A DNA stretch of 64,000 nt from Ornithinimicrobium tianjinense (GCF_014636495.1 NZ_BMEM01000002.1:248001-312000); one strand, 5' to 3'; positions 1-9,645 are shown, counted from the stretch's first letter. Numbers and translations: made by a program. The notes: generated by a model not told the origin, from the letters alone.

Positions 1-656
1 TCAAGCTCGACATCGAGGCCGAGGTGGGCTTCGTCGTGGGCGGCTCGACCCCGGTCGGCAGCCGTGTGACCGTCGACGAGGCCGGCGACCACATCTTCGG
101 TGTCGCACTGTTCAACGACTGGTCGGCGCGGGACATCCAGGCCTGGGAGTACGTCCCGCTCGGCCCCTTCCTCGGCAAGTCGTTCGCGTCCACGCTCGCC
201 GGGTGGATCACCCCGATGGCGGCCCTGGAGGCGGCGAAGATCCCGCTGCCGCAGCAGGACCCCACCCCGCTCCCCTACCTGCTGGGCAAGGACCTCTACG
301 GCCTGGACCTGCGGCTGGAGGTCCTTCTCAACGGCGAGGTCGTCTCGCGACCGCCCTACCGGACGATGTACTGGTCCCCCACCCAGATGCTCGCCCACCT
401 GACGGTCAACGGGGCGAGCCTGTCCAGCGGCGACCTCTTCGCGTCCGGCACGACCTCCGGCGTGGCGGTGGACGAGCGCGGCAGCCTGCTCGAGCTCACC
501 TGGAACGGCACCGAGCCGCTCACCCTCGCGGACGGGTCCAGCAGGACCTTCCTCGAGGACGGCGACTCGGTGACCATCCGGGCGACCGCGCCGGGGCCGG
601 ACGGCAGCGTCCTGACCCTCGGCGAGGTCAGCGGGACGATCCGCCCCGCGGTGTGA
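1..656 (+). CDS. fahA: Fumarylacetoacetase, C-terminal part (5' end outside window)
   Basis: The frame is open from the window edge (first full codon at base 3) to TGA at 654-656, giving about 217 C-terminal residues. Fumarylacetoacetase hydrolyses fumarylacetoacetate to fumarate and acetoacetate, the last step of the tyrosine/homogentisate route. The FAH-fold signature FNDWSARDIQAWEYVPLGPF followed by LGKSFASTLAGW is close to the eukaryotic and actinobacterial enzymes. The C-terminal strands (SGDLFASGTTSG, then FLEDGDSVTIRA) are typical of the family. The gene ends 9 bp before the convergent RDD gene and lies near hpd, which acts three steps earlier in the same pathway. Homogentisate dioxygenase is not in the window and may lie just upstream. 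The assignment is secure; the true start is not visible. Confidence 0.93.
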   Translation, partial: KLDIEAEVGFVVGGSTPVGSRVTVDEAGDHIFGVALFNDWSARDIQAWEYVPLGPFLGKSFASTLAGWITPMAALEAAKIPLPQQDPTPLPYLLGKDLYGLDLRLEVLLNGEVVSRPPYRTMYWSPTQMLAHLTVNGASLSSGDLFASGTTSGVAVDERGSLLELTWNGTEPLTLADGSSRTFLEDGDSVTIRATAPGPDGSVLTLGEVSGTIRPAV

Positions 657-665
657 CCCGGCTCC

Positions 666-1460
666 TCAGCGCTTCTTGACCACGTTGGTCTTCGCGGCCT
701 TGTCGTGGAGAGCCTGGCGCTTGCCGTCCCACAGCGGCCACAGCACGTTGAGCAGGTAGACCGGGGCGAAGACGCCGCTGAGCTGGTAGACGAGGGAGCG
801 GATGAGCGCCGCGCCCCAGCCCGGCAGCCCCGGCTGGTCGCGCAGGCGCACCCGCAGCCCGGTCATCAGCTTGCCGAGCGTGCCGCCGACGAGGGCCACC
901 ATGACCACCTCGTAGACGAAGCCGACCACGGCGAGCACCAACGACCACTGGGCCACCCGTCCCATCAGCTCCGCCGGGGGCTGGGCTGCGGGGTCGGTGG
1001 CGCTGAGCGCCCAGTCCGTGTAGTCGGCCCACACGCCGGGAACCAGGGTGTTGGCGACCAGCCCCCCGACGATCGCGATGACGATGCTGTCGAGCAGTCG
1101 CGCCCCGACCCGGTGCCACCAGCCGGCCAGCGGCTGACCGTCCGGCGTGCGGGTGCGCTCGTCGGTCTGGGTGGCAAAGCCCCCCGGCATGGCCTGGTAG
1201 GGCTGCTGACCCGTCTGGCCGGCATAGGGGTTGTTCTGTCCGTACTGCCCGTACTGCTGCTGCCCGTAGGGCTGGCCCTGCTGCTGCTGGCCGGCGAACG
1301 GTCCCCCGGGCTGACCGTAGGCCTCCTGGGCCGGCGCCCCGGCGCGGTCGAGGTCGGGCTTCTGCTTGGGGCTGGTGTGGTTCGTCCACTGGACCCCGTC
1401 CCAGTAGCGAAGGTTCTCGGCGTTCTGCGGGTCGTCGTACCACCCTGCTTGCTGACTCAT
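666..1460 (-). CDS. RDD-family membrane protein with N-terminal DUF2510 domain
   Basis: About 264 residues. Residues 1-35 (AGWYDDPQN, then LRYWDGVQWTNHT) form a DUF2510 WW-like module common in actinobacterial membrane proteins. A Gln/Gly/Tyr/Pro-rich, probably disordered cytoplasmic linker of about 70 residues follows (runs of GQQQQGQPYGQQQYGQYGQ type). The C-terminal part is an RDD domain with three to four membrane segments, beginning LAGWWHRVGARLLDSIVIAI and containing GGTLGKLMTGLRV. The ATG at 1460 is preceded by GGGAGAG about 9 nt upstream, so I prefer it to the in-frame GTG at 1469. RDD proteins have been linked to ion exchange or transport, but no specific substrate can be inferred. 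It ends tail-to-tail with fahA. Confidence 0.88.
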   Translation of the reverse strand: MSQQAGWYDDPQNAENLRYWDGVQWTNHTSPKQKPDLDRAGAPAQEAYGQPGGPFAGQQQQGQPYGQQQYGQYGQNNPYAGQTGQQPYQAMPGGFATQTDERTRTPDGQPLAGWWHRVGARLLDSIVIAIVGGLVANTLVPGVWADYTDWALSATDPAAQPPAELMGRVAQWSLVLAVVGFVYEVVMVALVGGTLGKLMTGLRVRLRDQPGLPGWGAALIRSLVYQLSGVFAPVYLLNVLWPLWDGKRQALHDKAAKTNVVKKR

Positions 1461-1558
1461 GTGGCCCACTCTCCCACGTCACGAGCGTCCGTCCGACCAG
1501 GACACCGTGGGCTGTGGACAGAGCACGCGAGGCGGCCCGCCGCCCCGCAGAGAAGAGC

Positions 1559-1596
1559 GCGGACGGCATACCTCCCCATTGAGGTATGCCGTCCGC
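1559..1596 (-). terminator. Perfect 16-bp hairpin after hpd
   Basis: The arms 1559-1574 and 1581-1596 are perfectly complementary around a 6-nt CCCATT loop. It lies 31 bp beyond the hpd stop codon, so it probably terminates the hpd transcript. Each arm carries one copy of the recurrent CGGCATAC/GTATGCCG octamer described in the findings. There is no T-tract, as is usual in high-GC actinobacteria. Confidence 0.65.
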
Positions 1597-1626
1597 CGTC
1601 ACGGGACGCTGTGCACCGGCGCGGGC

Positions 1627-2910
<1,284 letters not shown>

Positions 2911-2957
2911 TCAGGGTGCACAGGATGCCCGGTTATATCGCCGAGATGCTGCACACT

Positions 2958-3443
2958 ATGTCCATGCCCGATGCCATCGACGACCTGGACGCCCGCCTGC
3001 TCCTCCTGCTCGAGGAGAACCCGTCCGTCGGCGTCCTGGGCGCCTCACGCACGCTCGGCGTGGCCCGCGGCACGGTCCAGAGCCGGCTCGACAAGATGGT
3101 CGCGCGCGGGGTGATCCGCAGCTTCGCGCCGCAACTGGACCCGGCGGGCCTGGGCTACCCGGTGATGGCGTTCGCGACCCTGGAGATCCGGCAGGGCACC
3201 GGTGGCGGGCCGGTGGTGGAGCACCTGGCGCGCATCCCGCAGGTCCTGGAGGCGCACACGATCACGGGGTCGGGCGACCTGCTGTGCCGGATCGTCGCGC
3301 ACGACAACGCTGACCTGCAGCGGGTCATCGACGCGGTCGTGGGTCACCCGCTGGTGGAGCGCTCCTCGACGGTGATCTGTCTGTCCACGCGCGTGGAGTA
3401 CCGGACGCTCCCGCTGGTCCGCAACGACGTCACCCCGCGCTGA
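2958..3443 (+). CDS. AsnC/Lrp-family transcriptional regulator (probable hpd regulator)
   Basis: About 161 residues from ATG 2958 (a second ATG at 2964 is possible; a GTG at 2907 would add 17 residues and looks too long). The N-terminal winged helix-turn-helix runs IDDLDARLLLLLEENPSVGV, then SRTLGVARGTVQSRLDKMVARGVI. The C-terminal RAM/ligand-binding domain contains LEAHTITGSGDLLCRIVAHD. It is divergent from hpd, and the next gene encodes an IclR regulator. As I recall, hppD of Streptomyces coelicolor is controlled by an AsnC/Lrp-type and an IclR-type regulator (HpdA, HpdR), so this gene is the likely HpdA counterpart (inference). Its 3' end overlaps the convergent iclR gene by 14 bp. Confidence 0.88.
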   Translation: MSMPDAIDDLDARLLLLLEENPSVGVLGASRTLGVARGTVQSRLDKMVARGVIRSFAPQLDPAGLGYPVMAFATLEIRQGTGGGPVVEHLARIPQVLEAHTITGSGDLLCRIVAHDNADLQRVIDAVVGHPLVERSSTVICLSTRVEYRTLPLVRNDVTPR

Positions 3444-4086
3444 CGGCGCGCGCCACGTCGGCGGCCGCGGCCACCACGGCCCGCGCGACAGAAGGGTCAT
3501 CGAGGGCCGAGGTGGACACCACGCCCACGGAGGCCTCGAGCCCCGGCACGTCGGGGACCGGCGCGGCCAGCCCGTGCGCTCCTTGCTGGATTTCGCCGCT
3601 GGTGACGACGGCGGCCGGTGCGCCCCGGCGCGCCTCGAGGATCGCGCGGCCGGCCGCGCCGCGGCTGAGCGGATGCCGGCTGCCCACGCGGTAGGCCACG
3701 TGGAAGTCGGTCCAGCTGGGCTCCACCACCACGAGGGCGAGCGCCTGGTCCCCCTCGGCGACGGTCAGGTGGGCCGTGGCTCCCAGCTCGTCCGCCAGGG
3801 CCCGGAGCACCGGCCTCGACGCCTCGACCAGCATCGGTCGGACGGCCAGCTGGAGCCGGGTGATCCCGAGCCCGAGCCGCACCCGACCGTCACCCGCGCG
3901 GGAGACGAAACCGCGCGCCTCGAGCGTGGCCACCAGCCGGTACACCACCGGCCGGGACAGCCCCAGCGCCGCCGCGAGCTCGCTCATCGTCGCGCCGCGG
4001 ACGCGCCCCGGCTCGCCGAGCACCAGGAGCACCTGCAGACCCCGGTCCAGGGTCTGCGAGGTCTCGGCGCGGCGCTGCGTGGTCAC
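3430..4086 (-). CDS. IclR-family transcriptional regulator
   Basis: A protein of 218 residues. The N-terminal winged helix (SQTLDRGLQVLLVLGEP, then SELAAALGLSRPVVYRLVAT and LEARGFVSR) is typical of IclR. The C-terminal effector domain contains GATAHLTVAEGDQALALVVV and HPLSRGAAGRAILEARRG. The effector domain is slightly short for the family (usual total 240-260). The 3' end overlaps the neighbouring asnC/lrp gene tail to tail. Its place beside hpd and a second regulator suggests control of tyrosine or aromatic catabolism, but the sequence does not show the effector. Confidence 0.88.
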   Translation of the reverse strand: MTTQRRAETSQTLDRGLQVLLVLGEPGRVRGATMSELAAALGLSRPVVYRLVATLEARGFVSRAGDGRVRLGLGITRLQLAVRPMLVEASRPVLRALADELGATAHLTVAEGDQALALVVVEPSWTDFHVAYRVGSRHPLSRGAAGRAILEARRGAPAAVVTSGEIQQGAHGLAAPVPDVPGLEASVGVVSTSALDDPSVARAVVAAAADVARAVSAG

Positions 4087-4263
4087 CGCGTCAGGGTAGC
4101 CACCGGCACCTGGCGGTCACCAGGGCACCGGTCTGCGCCACGGCAAAGTTCTTACGAAACCTTTACCTGTGGACAACCGAACGGCTGCTCGGTATGCGGC
4201 AGACTGGCCGGTGATGACCGCCCGCGCCAGAGCGCGGACTGCCACCGTCTGGAGGGGTATGAC

Positions 4264-4824
4264 GTGAACCGCCTGTCGATCGCCGCTGCCGTCGCGAGCC
4301 TGACCCTGCTCGCCGGCTGCGGCTCATCCACCGCGCCGGCCCAGCCGCCCGCCTCCGAGGACGCGCTGACCACCAGCGCTCCCCCGGCCGACGCGGCCGC
4401 CACCACGACCGAGGCCCAGCAGACCGAGGAGGCTGCGGACGACGGGCCACCCACGATGCCCGCCGAGGCCAAGGAGCAGACCGAGGCTGGCGCCGAAGCG
4501 TTTGTGGACCATTACATCGACTCGTTCAACTACGCCTTCGCGAGCGCCAATTCCGAAGCCATGCCCGTCGAGCTGAGCGACGCTCGCTGCCAGTCATGCG
4601 CTGGAATCTTGGGCCTAATCCCCGAAACGCCGAAACCCGGCTTCACCTACCTTGTCGTCGACGATCTGCGAGCGGTACAGAGCGGTGAATCTACGATCGT
4701 CAGCAGTGACCTCACGCAATCCGAGACCGCTGAGTCTGCCCAGCAACGAGGCACTGCTGTCTTCACACTGACGTGGCGCGACGGATGGTCCGTTGCGGAG
4801 ATTCAAGTCGAGCAGGCCTCGTGA
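4264..4824 (+). CDS. DUF6318-family lipoprotein
   Basis: A protein of 186 residues starting at GTG 4264, with GGAGGGG about 6 nt upstream. The N-terminus MNRLSIAAAVASLTLLAGC is a signal peptide with lipobox LAGC, so Cys19 should be lipidated and the protein anchored outside the membrane. A Thr/Ala/Pro/Glu-rich linker (about 24-65) is followed by a globular part with AEAFVDHYIDSFNYAFASAN and the DARCQSCAGI cysteine pair, as in DUF6318. No biochemical role is known to me. The 3' half is less GC-rich, with more A- and T-ending codons than its neighbours. The stop overlaps the start of the next gene (GTGA), implying translational coupling. Confidence 0.8.
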   Translation: MNRLSIAAAVASLTLLAGCGSSTAPAQPPASEDALTTSAPPADAAATTTEAQQTEEAADDGPPTMPAEAKEQTEAGAEAFVDHYIDSFNYAFASANSEAMPVELSDARCQSCAGILGLIPETPKPGFTYLVVDDLRAVQSGESTIVSSDLTQSETAESAQQRGTAVFTLTWRDGWSVAEIQVEQAS

Positions 4825-5699
4825 TCGATGTGGTTGTCGTCGCCATGGTCGGGGCCCCATGCGACGACCTTGGCGATGACGGCTTCTTTGGCTGTGTCGA
4901 AGACGAAGGTGGTACCAGGGTCGGCTACTCGCGCGAAGAGGTCTCGAACATGGCCAACTCGTACCCGCCAGGATCTTCTGCTGAGCGACCCGACTCCTGG
5001 TACGAGTACGTCGGGGTGATCGACTGCATACCTCCGAACTCACCGGACAATCCCCGCCTGGAGATCTGCGGGTTCGCGGTCAGCTACTGCGAGGAGTACG
5101 TCCCGGACTCCTCCGGGCCGCGCTCGATCATCTACCGCCGAACGGTCCGTGGGTCAGGGGTGGTCGGTGGATGGACCCCGCTCGGCCCGACCTGCTACAC
5201 CGACTCGGTGCCGGCGCGATCGGGCGAGCCCGCGACAGTCCTCACGGACGCGATGATCCTCGAGCAGTTTCACCGCACCGACTTCGCCCTCCCGCAGCTG
5301 CTCGTCCAGCCGCCCGACGCGCGCACTTTGGTCAACCTGCCCGTCTACTACGAGCTCTCCTGGCCCGAGGCCGGGTTCGCGCCCGAGGAGATCGACACGA
5401 CCACCATCGTCGGCCACCAGGTCCGCATCCGCCCGACCCTGGTCGGTGTCACCTACGTCACCGGCGACGGCACCACGATCGGCCCCACCACCAGCCTCGG
5501 CGGCGGCTACCCCGGCGGCGACATCACGCACACCTACACCACGGCAGCCCAGGTCAACCCGAGCATCAGCGTGGAATACGGAGGCATGGTCAGCGTCGAC
5601 GGCGATGCGTGGCGGACCATTCCCGGCACCGCCACCATCGACGGACCCGCTACCCCGCTGCAGGTCCTCACCTCCAAGAACCGCCTCTACGACAACTGA
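4821..5699 (+). CDS. Probable exported protein with PKD-like C-terminal region
   Basis: About 292 residues if translation starts at GTG 4821, which overlaps the previous stop as GTGA. An in-frame GTG at 4773 would add a short basic N-terminus (ARRMVRCGDSSR) before the hydrophobic stretch VIDVVVVAMVGA and would look more like a signal peptide, so the start is uncertain. The middle has several cysteines (VIDCIPP, EICGFAVSYCEEY, GPTCYTD). The last 130 residues resemble a PKD-type Ig fold (VTYVTGDGT, then GGDITHTYTTAAQV). I recognise no specific family function. Coupling to the DUF6318 lipoprotein suggests the two work together at the cell surface (inference). Confidence 0.65.
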   Translation: MIDVVVVAMVGAPCDDLGDDGFFGCVEDEGGTRVGYSREEVSNMANSYPPGSSAERPDSWYEYVGVIDCIPPNSPDNPRLEICGFAVSYCEEYVPDSSGPRSIIYRRTVRGSGVVGGWTPLGPTCYTDSVPARSGEPATVLTDAMILEQFHRTDFALPQLLVQPPDARTLVNLPVYYELSWPEAGFAPEEIDTTTIVGHQVRIRPTLVGVTYVTGDGTTIGPTTSLGGGYPGGDITHTYTTAAQVNPSISVEYGGMVSVDGDAWRTIPGTATIDGPATPLQVLTSKNRLYDN

Positions 5700-5712
5700 G
5701 CCGGCCCGTCAC

Positions 5713-5845
5713 CGTGCAGTCAGACCGGCACCTTCCGCACGCCGCCCCCGCCGGCCGCAGCACAGCAGGCCCGCACGACGAGCCCTAGGTAAAGTGCCGG
5801 TCTGACCGCACGCGCCGAGCGAGAGCGGACCCGGTCTGACTGCAC
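5713..5845. repeat. Inverted and direct repeats downstream of the lipoprotein operon
   Basis: GTGCAGTCAGACCGG at 5713-5727 is the exact reverse complement of CCGGTCTGACTGCAC at 5831-5845. An internal copy, GTGCCGGTCTGAC near 5793-5805, pairs with GTCAGACCGGCAC near 5718-5730. The element fills most of the gap between two convergent genes. It could be a bidirectional terminator or a small dispersed repeat. Confidence 0.6.
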
Positions 5846-5867
5846 CCCCCGGCGAGGGAAGACCGGG

Positions 5868-7619
5868 TCAGCGACGCCCCACGAACCACTGCCGGATCGT
5901 GTCGATGCGCGCCTGGACCTGCTCGGTCGTGGCGGTGGCGAGCTCGGGCCCGCCGCAGGTGCGTCGCAGCTCGGCGTGCACGATCGCGTGCGGCTGCCCC
6001 TTCTTCTGCGCATACGCCGACACCAGCTTGTTCAGCTCCTTGCGCTGCTCGGCGAGGGCCCGGTGCGCGGAGAGGGCCTCTGCCCGCTCCCGGCCGCCGC
6101 CACGCTTGACCTGCTTGCGCTGGCGGTCACGCAGCACCTCGGCCACCTGGTCCGGCTCGAGCAGGCCGGGCAGGCCGAGGTACTCCTCCTCGTCCTCCGA
6201 GCCCGGCAGCCCGCCGAGGCCGAACTGCTGCGCGTCGAAGAGCACGTGGTCGAACTCCGCCGCCGACTGCAGCGCCTCAAAACTTCCCTCCAGCTCACCC
6301 GAGGCGTTCTCCGTGGCATTGGCCCGGGCGACGAGACCGTCCTCCTCGGACCACAGTCCCTCCTCGTCCTCCGAGCGCTTCTTGTTGAGCGCGTGGTCGC
6401 GCTCGACCTCCATCGAGCCCGCGTGGCCCAGGAGCAGAGGGACGTTGGGCAGGAACACCGACGCCGTCTCCCCGCGCCGCCGCGCCCGCACGAACCGCCC
6501 CACCGCCTGGGCGAAGAACAGCGGCGTCGACGTCGAGGTGGCGTAGACGCCGACGCACAGACGCGGCACGTCGACGCCCTCGGACACCATGCGCACGGCG
6601 ACCATCCACCGGGAGCTGCCCGCGGCATACTCCTCGATCTTGGCGGACGCCCCGGCGTCGTCGGAGAGCACCACCGTGGGCGCCTCCCCGGTGATCCCGC
6701 GCAGCTGCCGGGCATAGGCGCGCGCCGCGGTCTTGTCGCTCGCGATGACCAGACCGCCGGCGTCCTCCACGTGGCGCCGCACCTCGGTGAGACGCTTGTC
6801 GGCCGCGCGCAGCACCGAGGGCACCCACTCCCCCGCGGGGTCGAGCGCGGTGCGCCAGGCCTGCTTCGTCAGGTCCTTGGTGATCGCGTCACCGAGCCGC
6901 GCCTCGAGCTCGTCGCCGACCTTCGTGCGCCAGCGCATGGTGCCGCCGTAGGACAGGAAGATGACGGGGCGCACGACGCCGTCGCGCAGGGCGTCGGCGT
7001 AGCCGTAGGTGAAGTCGGCCGCCGAGCGCAGCACGCCCTCGTGGTCCATCTCGTAGCGCACGAACGGGATCGCCGCCGTGTCCGAGCGGAACGGCGTCCC
7101 GGTGAGCGCCAGCCGTCGCGTCGCCGGCTCGAACGCCTCGCGGACCGCGTCGCCCCACGACAGCGCGTCGCCGCCGTGGTGCACCTCGTCCAGGATGACC
7201 AGCGACCGGGCCGCCTCGGTGCGGGCCCGGTGCAGCAGCGGCTTGCTCGCGACACCCGCGTAGGTCACCGCGATGCCGTCGAAGTCGCGCGCGTGCCGAC
7301 CCTGGGCGTTGGTGAAACCCGGGTCGATGCGGATGCCGACACGCGCTGCGGCCTCGGCCCACTGCACCTTGAGGTGCTCCGTCGGAGCCACGATCGTGAT
7401 GCGGCTGACCTCACCCCGGTCGAGCAGCTCGGTCGCGACCCGCAGCGCGAAGGTCGTCTTTCCGGCGCCCGGGGTGGCCACCGCGAGGAAGTCGCGCGGG
7501 CGCTCGGTCAGATAGCGCTCGAGGGCGGCGGCCTGCCACGCGCGCAGCTTGCCGGCGGTGCCCCAGGCGGCCCTTTCCGGGTAGGCGGGAGACAGGTGCG
7601 AGGCGGCAGAGGTCGACAT
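5868..7619 (-). CDS. Superfamily 2 DEAD/DEAH-box helicase
   Basis: A protein of 583 residues from ATG 7619 (MSTSAASHLSPAYPERAAWG). Motif I is VATPGAGKTTFALR, motif II is VILDEVHHGGDA, motif III is LALTGTPFR, and motif VI is FFAQAVGRFVRARRRGE. The order and spacing match the XPB/UvrB-like SF2 proteins that actinobacteria usually carry next to DUF3039. A C-terminal region of about 180 residues is charged and probably helical. A role in DNA repair or nucleic-acid remodelling is likely from the family but not shown. TAGACT lies 10 nt before the ATG, suggesting a short-leader transcript. Confidence 0.88.
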   Translation of the reverse strand: MSTSAASHLSPAYPERAAWGTAGKLRAWQAAALERYLTERPRDFLAVATPGAGKTTFALRVATELLDRGEVSRITIVAPTEHLKVQWAEAAARVGIRIDPGFTNAQGRHARDFDGIAVTYAGVASKPLLHRARTEAARSLVILDEVHHGGDALSWGDAVREAFEPATRRLALTGTPFRSDTAAIPFVRYEMDHEGVLRSAADFTYGYADALRDGVVRPVIFLSYGGTMRWRTKVGDELEARLGDAITKDLTKQAWRTALDPAGEWVPSVLRAADKRLTEVRRHVEDAGGLVIASDKTAARAYARQLRGITGEAPTVVLSDDAGASAKIEEYAAGSSRWMVAVRMVSEGVDVPRLCVGVYATSTSTPLFFAQAVGRFVRARRRGETASVFLPNVPLLLGHAGSMEVERDHALNKKRSEDEEGLWSEEDGLVARANATENASGELEGSFEALQSAAEFDHVLFDAQQFGLGGLPGSEDEEEYLGLPGLLEPDQVAEVLRDRQRKQVKRGGGRERAEALSAHRALAEQRKELNKLVSAYAQKKGQPHAIVHAELRRTCGGPELATATTEQVQARIDTIRQWFVGRR

Positions 7620-7656
7620 GGCGGGGTCCAGTCTAGGAAGGTCTCGGGCACGACTC

Positions 7657-7680
7657 ACCCGGCGCGCGGACGCGCCGGGT
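7657..7680 (-). terminator. 10-bp hairpin between DUF3039 and helicase genes
   Basis: ACCCGGCGCG and CGCGCCGGGT pair perfectly around a CGGA tetraloop. It lies just downstream of the DUF3039 stop and upstream of the helicase start on the same strand, so it probably terminates the DUF3039 mRNA. Confidence 0.65.
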
Positions 7681-7731
7681 GGTCCGGGTCAGTCGTGGTA
7701 TGGCGTGTCGGCCGCCGGGGCAGGGGCCCCG

Positions 7732-8067
7732 TCACTCACCGCCGGAGGACGAGCCGTCGCCGCCGTCCTGCGGGTCGCGCAGGCCCTCGTAGATCTCCTT
7801 GCACATGGGGCAGACCGGGAACTTGTCGGGGTCGCGGCCCGGCACCCACACCTTGCCGCACAACGCGATGACCGGGGCGCCGCTGAGCGCGCTCTCGAGG
7901 ATCTTCTCCTTGCGGACGTAGTGGGAGAAGCGCTCGTGGTCGCCCGGCTCGTCGAGGCTCGGCTCGACGCGGGTGTCCGTGCGCTCCAGCAGCGCGGTCT
8001 GGGTCTGCGGTCCGCTCGGGGCCTCGGGCGCGTCGAGCGGCTGGTCGGAGAGGTGGACGGACGACAT
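7732..8067 (-). CDS. DUF3039-domain protein
   Basis: A small protein of 111 residues. The conserved core HERFSHYVRKEKILESAL is followed by VIALCGKVWVPGRDPDKFPV and CPMCKEIYEGL. The Cys residue in ALCGK and the CPMC pair look like a metal-binding knuckle. The N- and C-termini are acidic and low complexity. This family is found almost only in actinobacteria and usually next to the helicase gene, as here. The function is unknown. TAGACT is 6 nt before the ATG, which predicts a leaderless mRNA. Confidence 0.9.
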   Translation of the reverse strand: MSSVHLSDQPLDAPEAPSGPQTQTALLERTDTRVEPSLDEPGDHERFSHYVRKEKILESALSGAPVIALCGKVWVPGRDPDKFPVCPMCKEIYEGLRDPQDGGDGSSSGGE

Positions 8068-8089
8068 GCCCCCAGTCTAGGCGCGTCGC

Positions 8090-8647
8090 TCAGTTGAGCT
8101 GGCTGTCCTCGGTGAAGGTGGTCACCAGCGACAGCGACGAGCGCTGCCGCAGGAGCACGTCCTTCCAGAGGTCACGCGTGTCGTCGTGGAAGGCGTCCCG
8201 GGGCTCGCGGCTCACGACATACCAGGCGCCGCGCGCCAGCTCGCTGTCCAGCTGCCCGGCGCCCCACCCGGCGTAGCCGACGTAGATCCGGAAGGCGGCC
8301 AGCTCCGGGACGACCAACGGTGCCGGCGCGTCGAGGTCGACCAGGCCCAGCCCGCCGAAGAGCAGCTGGGTCCCGAGCGGGGCGTCCTCCGGGCCGTGAC
8401 CCGGCACGCTGACCAGGCCCATCGCGGTGTCGGGCCCGACGGGACCGCCGCGGAAGAGCACGCCCGGCTCGCTCACGAACGGCTGCCACTCGGGCAGGAC
8501 CACGTCCACCGTGGCGTCGAGGGGCTGGTTGAGGACCAGCCCGTGGGCGCCCTCCTCGTCGTGGTGCAGCACGAGGACGACGCTGCGCTCGAAGACGTCG
8601 CCGGTCAGGGGCGTGGCGACGAGGAGCTTGCCTGTCGTCGTCTCCAT
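8090..8647 (-). CDS. YqgE/AlgH family protein
   Basis: A protein of 185 residues, the normal family length. Conserved blocks are GKLLVATPLTGDVFERSVVL, HHDEEGAHGLVLNQPL, LFRGGPVGPDTAM and YVGYAGWGAGQLDSELARGA. YqgE/AlgH proteins are widely conserved and of uncertain biochemical role; one member affects alginate regulation in Pseudomonas. In actinobacteria it is typically near DUF3039 and the SF2 helicase, as in this window. The assignment to the family is firm, the function is not. Confidence 0.93.
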   Translation of the reverse strand: METTTGKLLVATPLTGDVFERSVVLVLHHDEEGAHGLVLNQPLDATVDVVLPEWQPFVSEPGVLFRGGPVGPDTAMGLVSVPGHGPEDAPLGTQLLFGGLGLVDLDAPAPLVVPELAAFRIYVGYAGWGAGQLDSELARGAWYVVSREPRDAFHDDTRDLWKDVLLRQRSSLSLVTTFTEDSQLN

Positions 8648-8720
8648 CCGTGCCCTCCCTCCAGACCGTCTTCTCCATACTGCCTCAGGTCCTGCAGCGC
8701 TCCCACCCGACGCGGCACCG

Positions 8721-9614
8721 TCACCACTCCCAGCGGATGCCGCAGGTGCCCGGCCCGAAGTCGCGGAGCATCAGGTGGGCCAGCCCGCCCTGGAGCCTCA
8801 GCGGCCACCACTCCTCGACCCCGTCCACCACCGTGTAGGCGACGCACGAGCTGGGGACGTCGGCCGGGTGGAAGTGCACCTCGAGCACGAGCTCGCGCAG
8901 GCGCTGCGGGAGCCCGCGCTCCAGGTCCGTCCAGGGCTCGCCGTTGGCGACGACGTCCACCTCGTACTCCGTGAGGGCCGTGTCGCCCCGGTCGAGCGGC
9001 CGGGGCAGCACCAGCTCGGCCACCGCGAGGCCCAGGTCGGCCCGTTCGCGGTGGGCCCCGATCACGCAACCCTGGACAGGAGTGATGCGGGGCGGTGTGT
9101 CCGGCGCCGGGACGAGCATGTGCACCACCGGCCAGGAGCGGGCGTCCGGGGACTCCGCCCGGTGCACCTGCCGGACACGCTGGACGCGCGTCTGCCGGTC
9201 CTCGTGCAGGTGGTAGATGTCGTGCAGCGAGAGCCTGGTCAGTGCCGCCTCGTCGACGCCCAGCTCTCCCAGCAGCGACTTGACGACGTCACCGCTCGGC
9301 ATCAGGCTGCTGCGCTCGACCGTGGGTGGGCTGAGGCGACCGCGCGGGCGCGGGGGCGGGAGCAGACCTCGCAGCTCGCCGTCGTCCAGCTCGAGGATGT
9401 CCTCCAGCACGGCCAGGGCCCGGAGAGAGTCAGCACGCTCCGGCCGGCTGCGCCCCGACTGCCAGTAGCTCAGCGTCGCGACGCTCACCGAGGCCCCTCG
9501 CGCCTGCAGGCGCTCCCGCAGCCGCTCGAGCCCGAGGCCCCGGCGCTGCACGGCAGCGCGGAGGACGTGGGCGAACTCGCGTTCGCCCACGTCCTCGCGA
9601 GAGGCATGGCTCAT
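8721..9614 (-). CDS. XRE-type helix-turn-helix transcriptional regulator
   Basis: A protein of 297 residues. An N-terminal Cro/C1-like helix-turn-helix is visible at about 13-60 (LRERLQARGASVSVATLSYW followed by QSGRSRPERADS). The rest (about 80-297) has no domain I recognise. It contains SLHDIYHLHEDRQTRVQRVR and a C-terminal beta-rich region ending GTCGIRWEW, which may bind a ligand. TAAGAT lies 9 nt before the ATG, so the mRNA is probably leaderless. A perfect 16-bp hairpin sits inside the first codons (9561-9596, separate entry) and may be regulatory. It is transcribed in the same direction as the upstream yqgE. Confidence 0.75.
   Translation of the reverse strand: MSHASREDVGEREFAHVLRAAVQRRGLGLERLRERLQARGASVSVATLSYWQSGRSRPERADSLRALAVLEDILELDDGELRGLLPPPRPRGRLSPPTVERSSLMPSGDVVKSLLGELGVDEAALTRLSLHDIYHLHEDRQTRVQRVRQVHRAESPDARSWPVVHMLVPAPDTPPRITPVQGCVIGAHRERADLGLAVAELVLPRPLDRGDTALTEYEVDVVANGEPWTDLERGLPQRLRELVLEVHFHPADVPSSCVAYTVVDGVEEWWPLRLQGGLAHLMLRDFGPGTCGIRWEW
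9561..9596 (-). other. Perfect 16-bp inverted repeat inside 5' end of the XRE gene
   Basis: GAGGACGTGGGCGAAC (9561-9576) and GTTCGCCCACGTCCTC (9581-9596) pair perfectly around TCGC. It lies about 19-54 nt into the coding sequence, encoding residues DVGEREFAHVL. It could be an operator for autoregulation or an RNA structure limiting translation of a leaderless mRNA. Confidence 0.55.
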
Positions 9615-9645
9615 AGGCCGTGCATCTTAGGCCGCTGGTTCCTCG

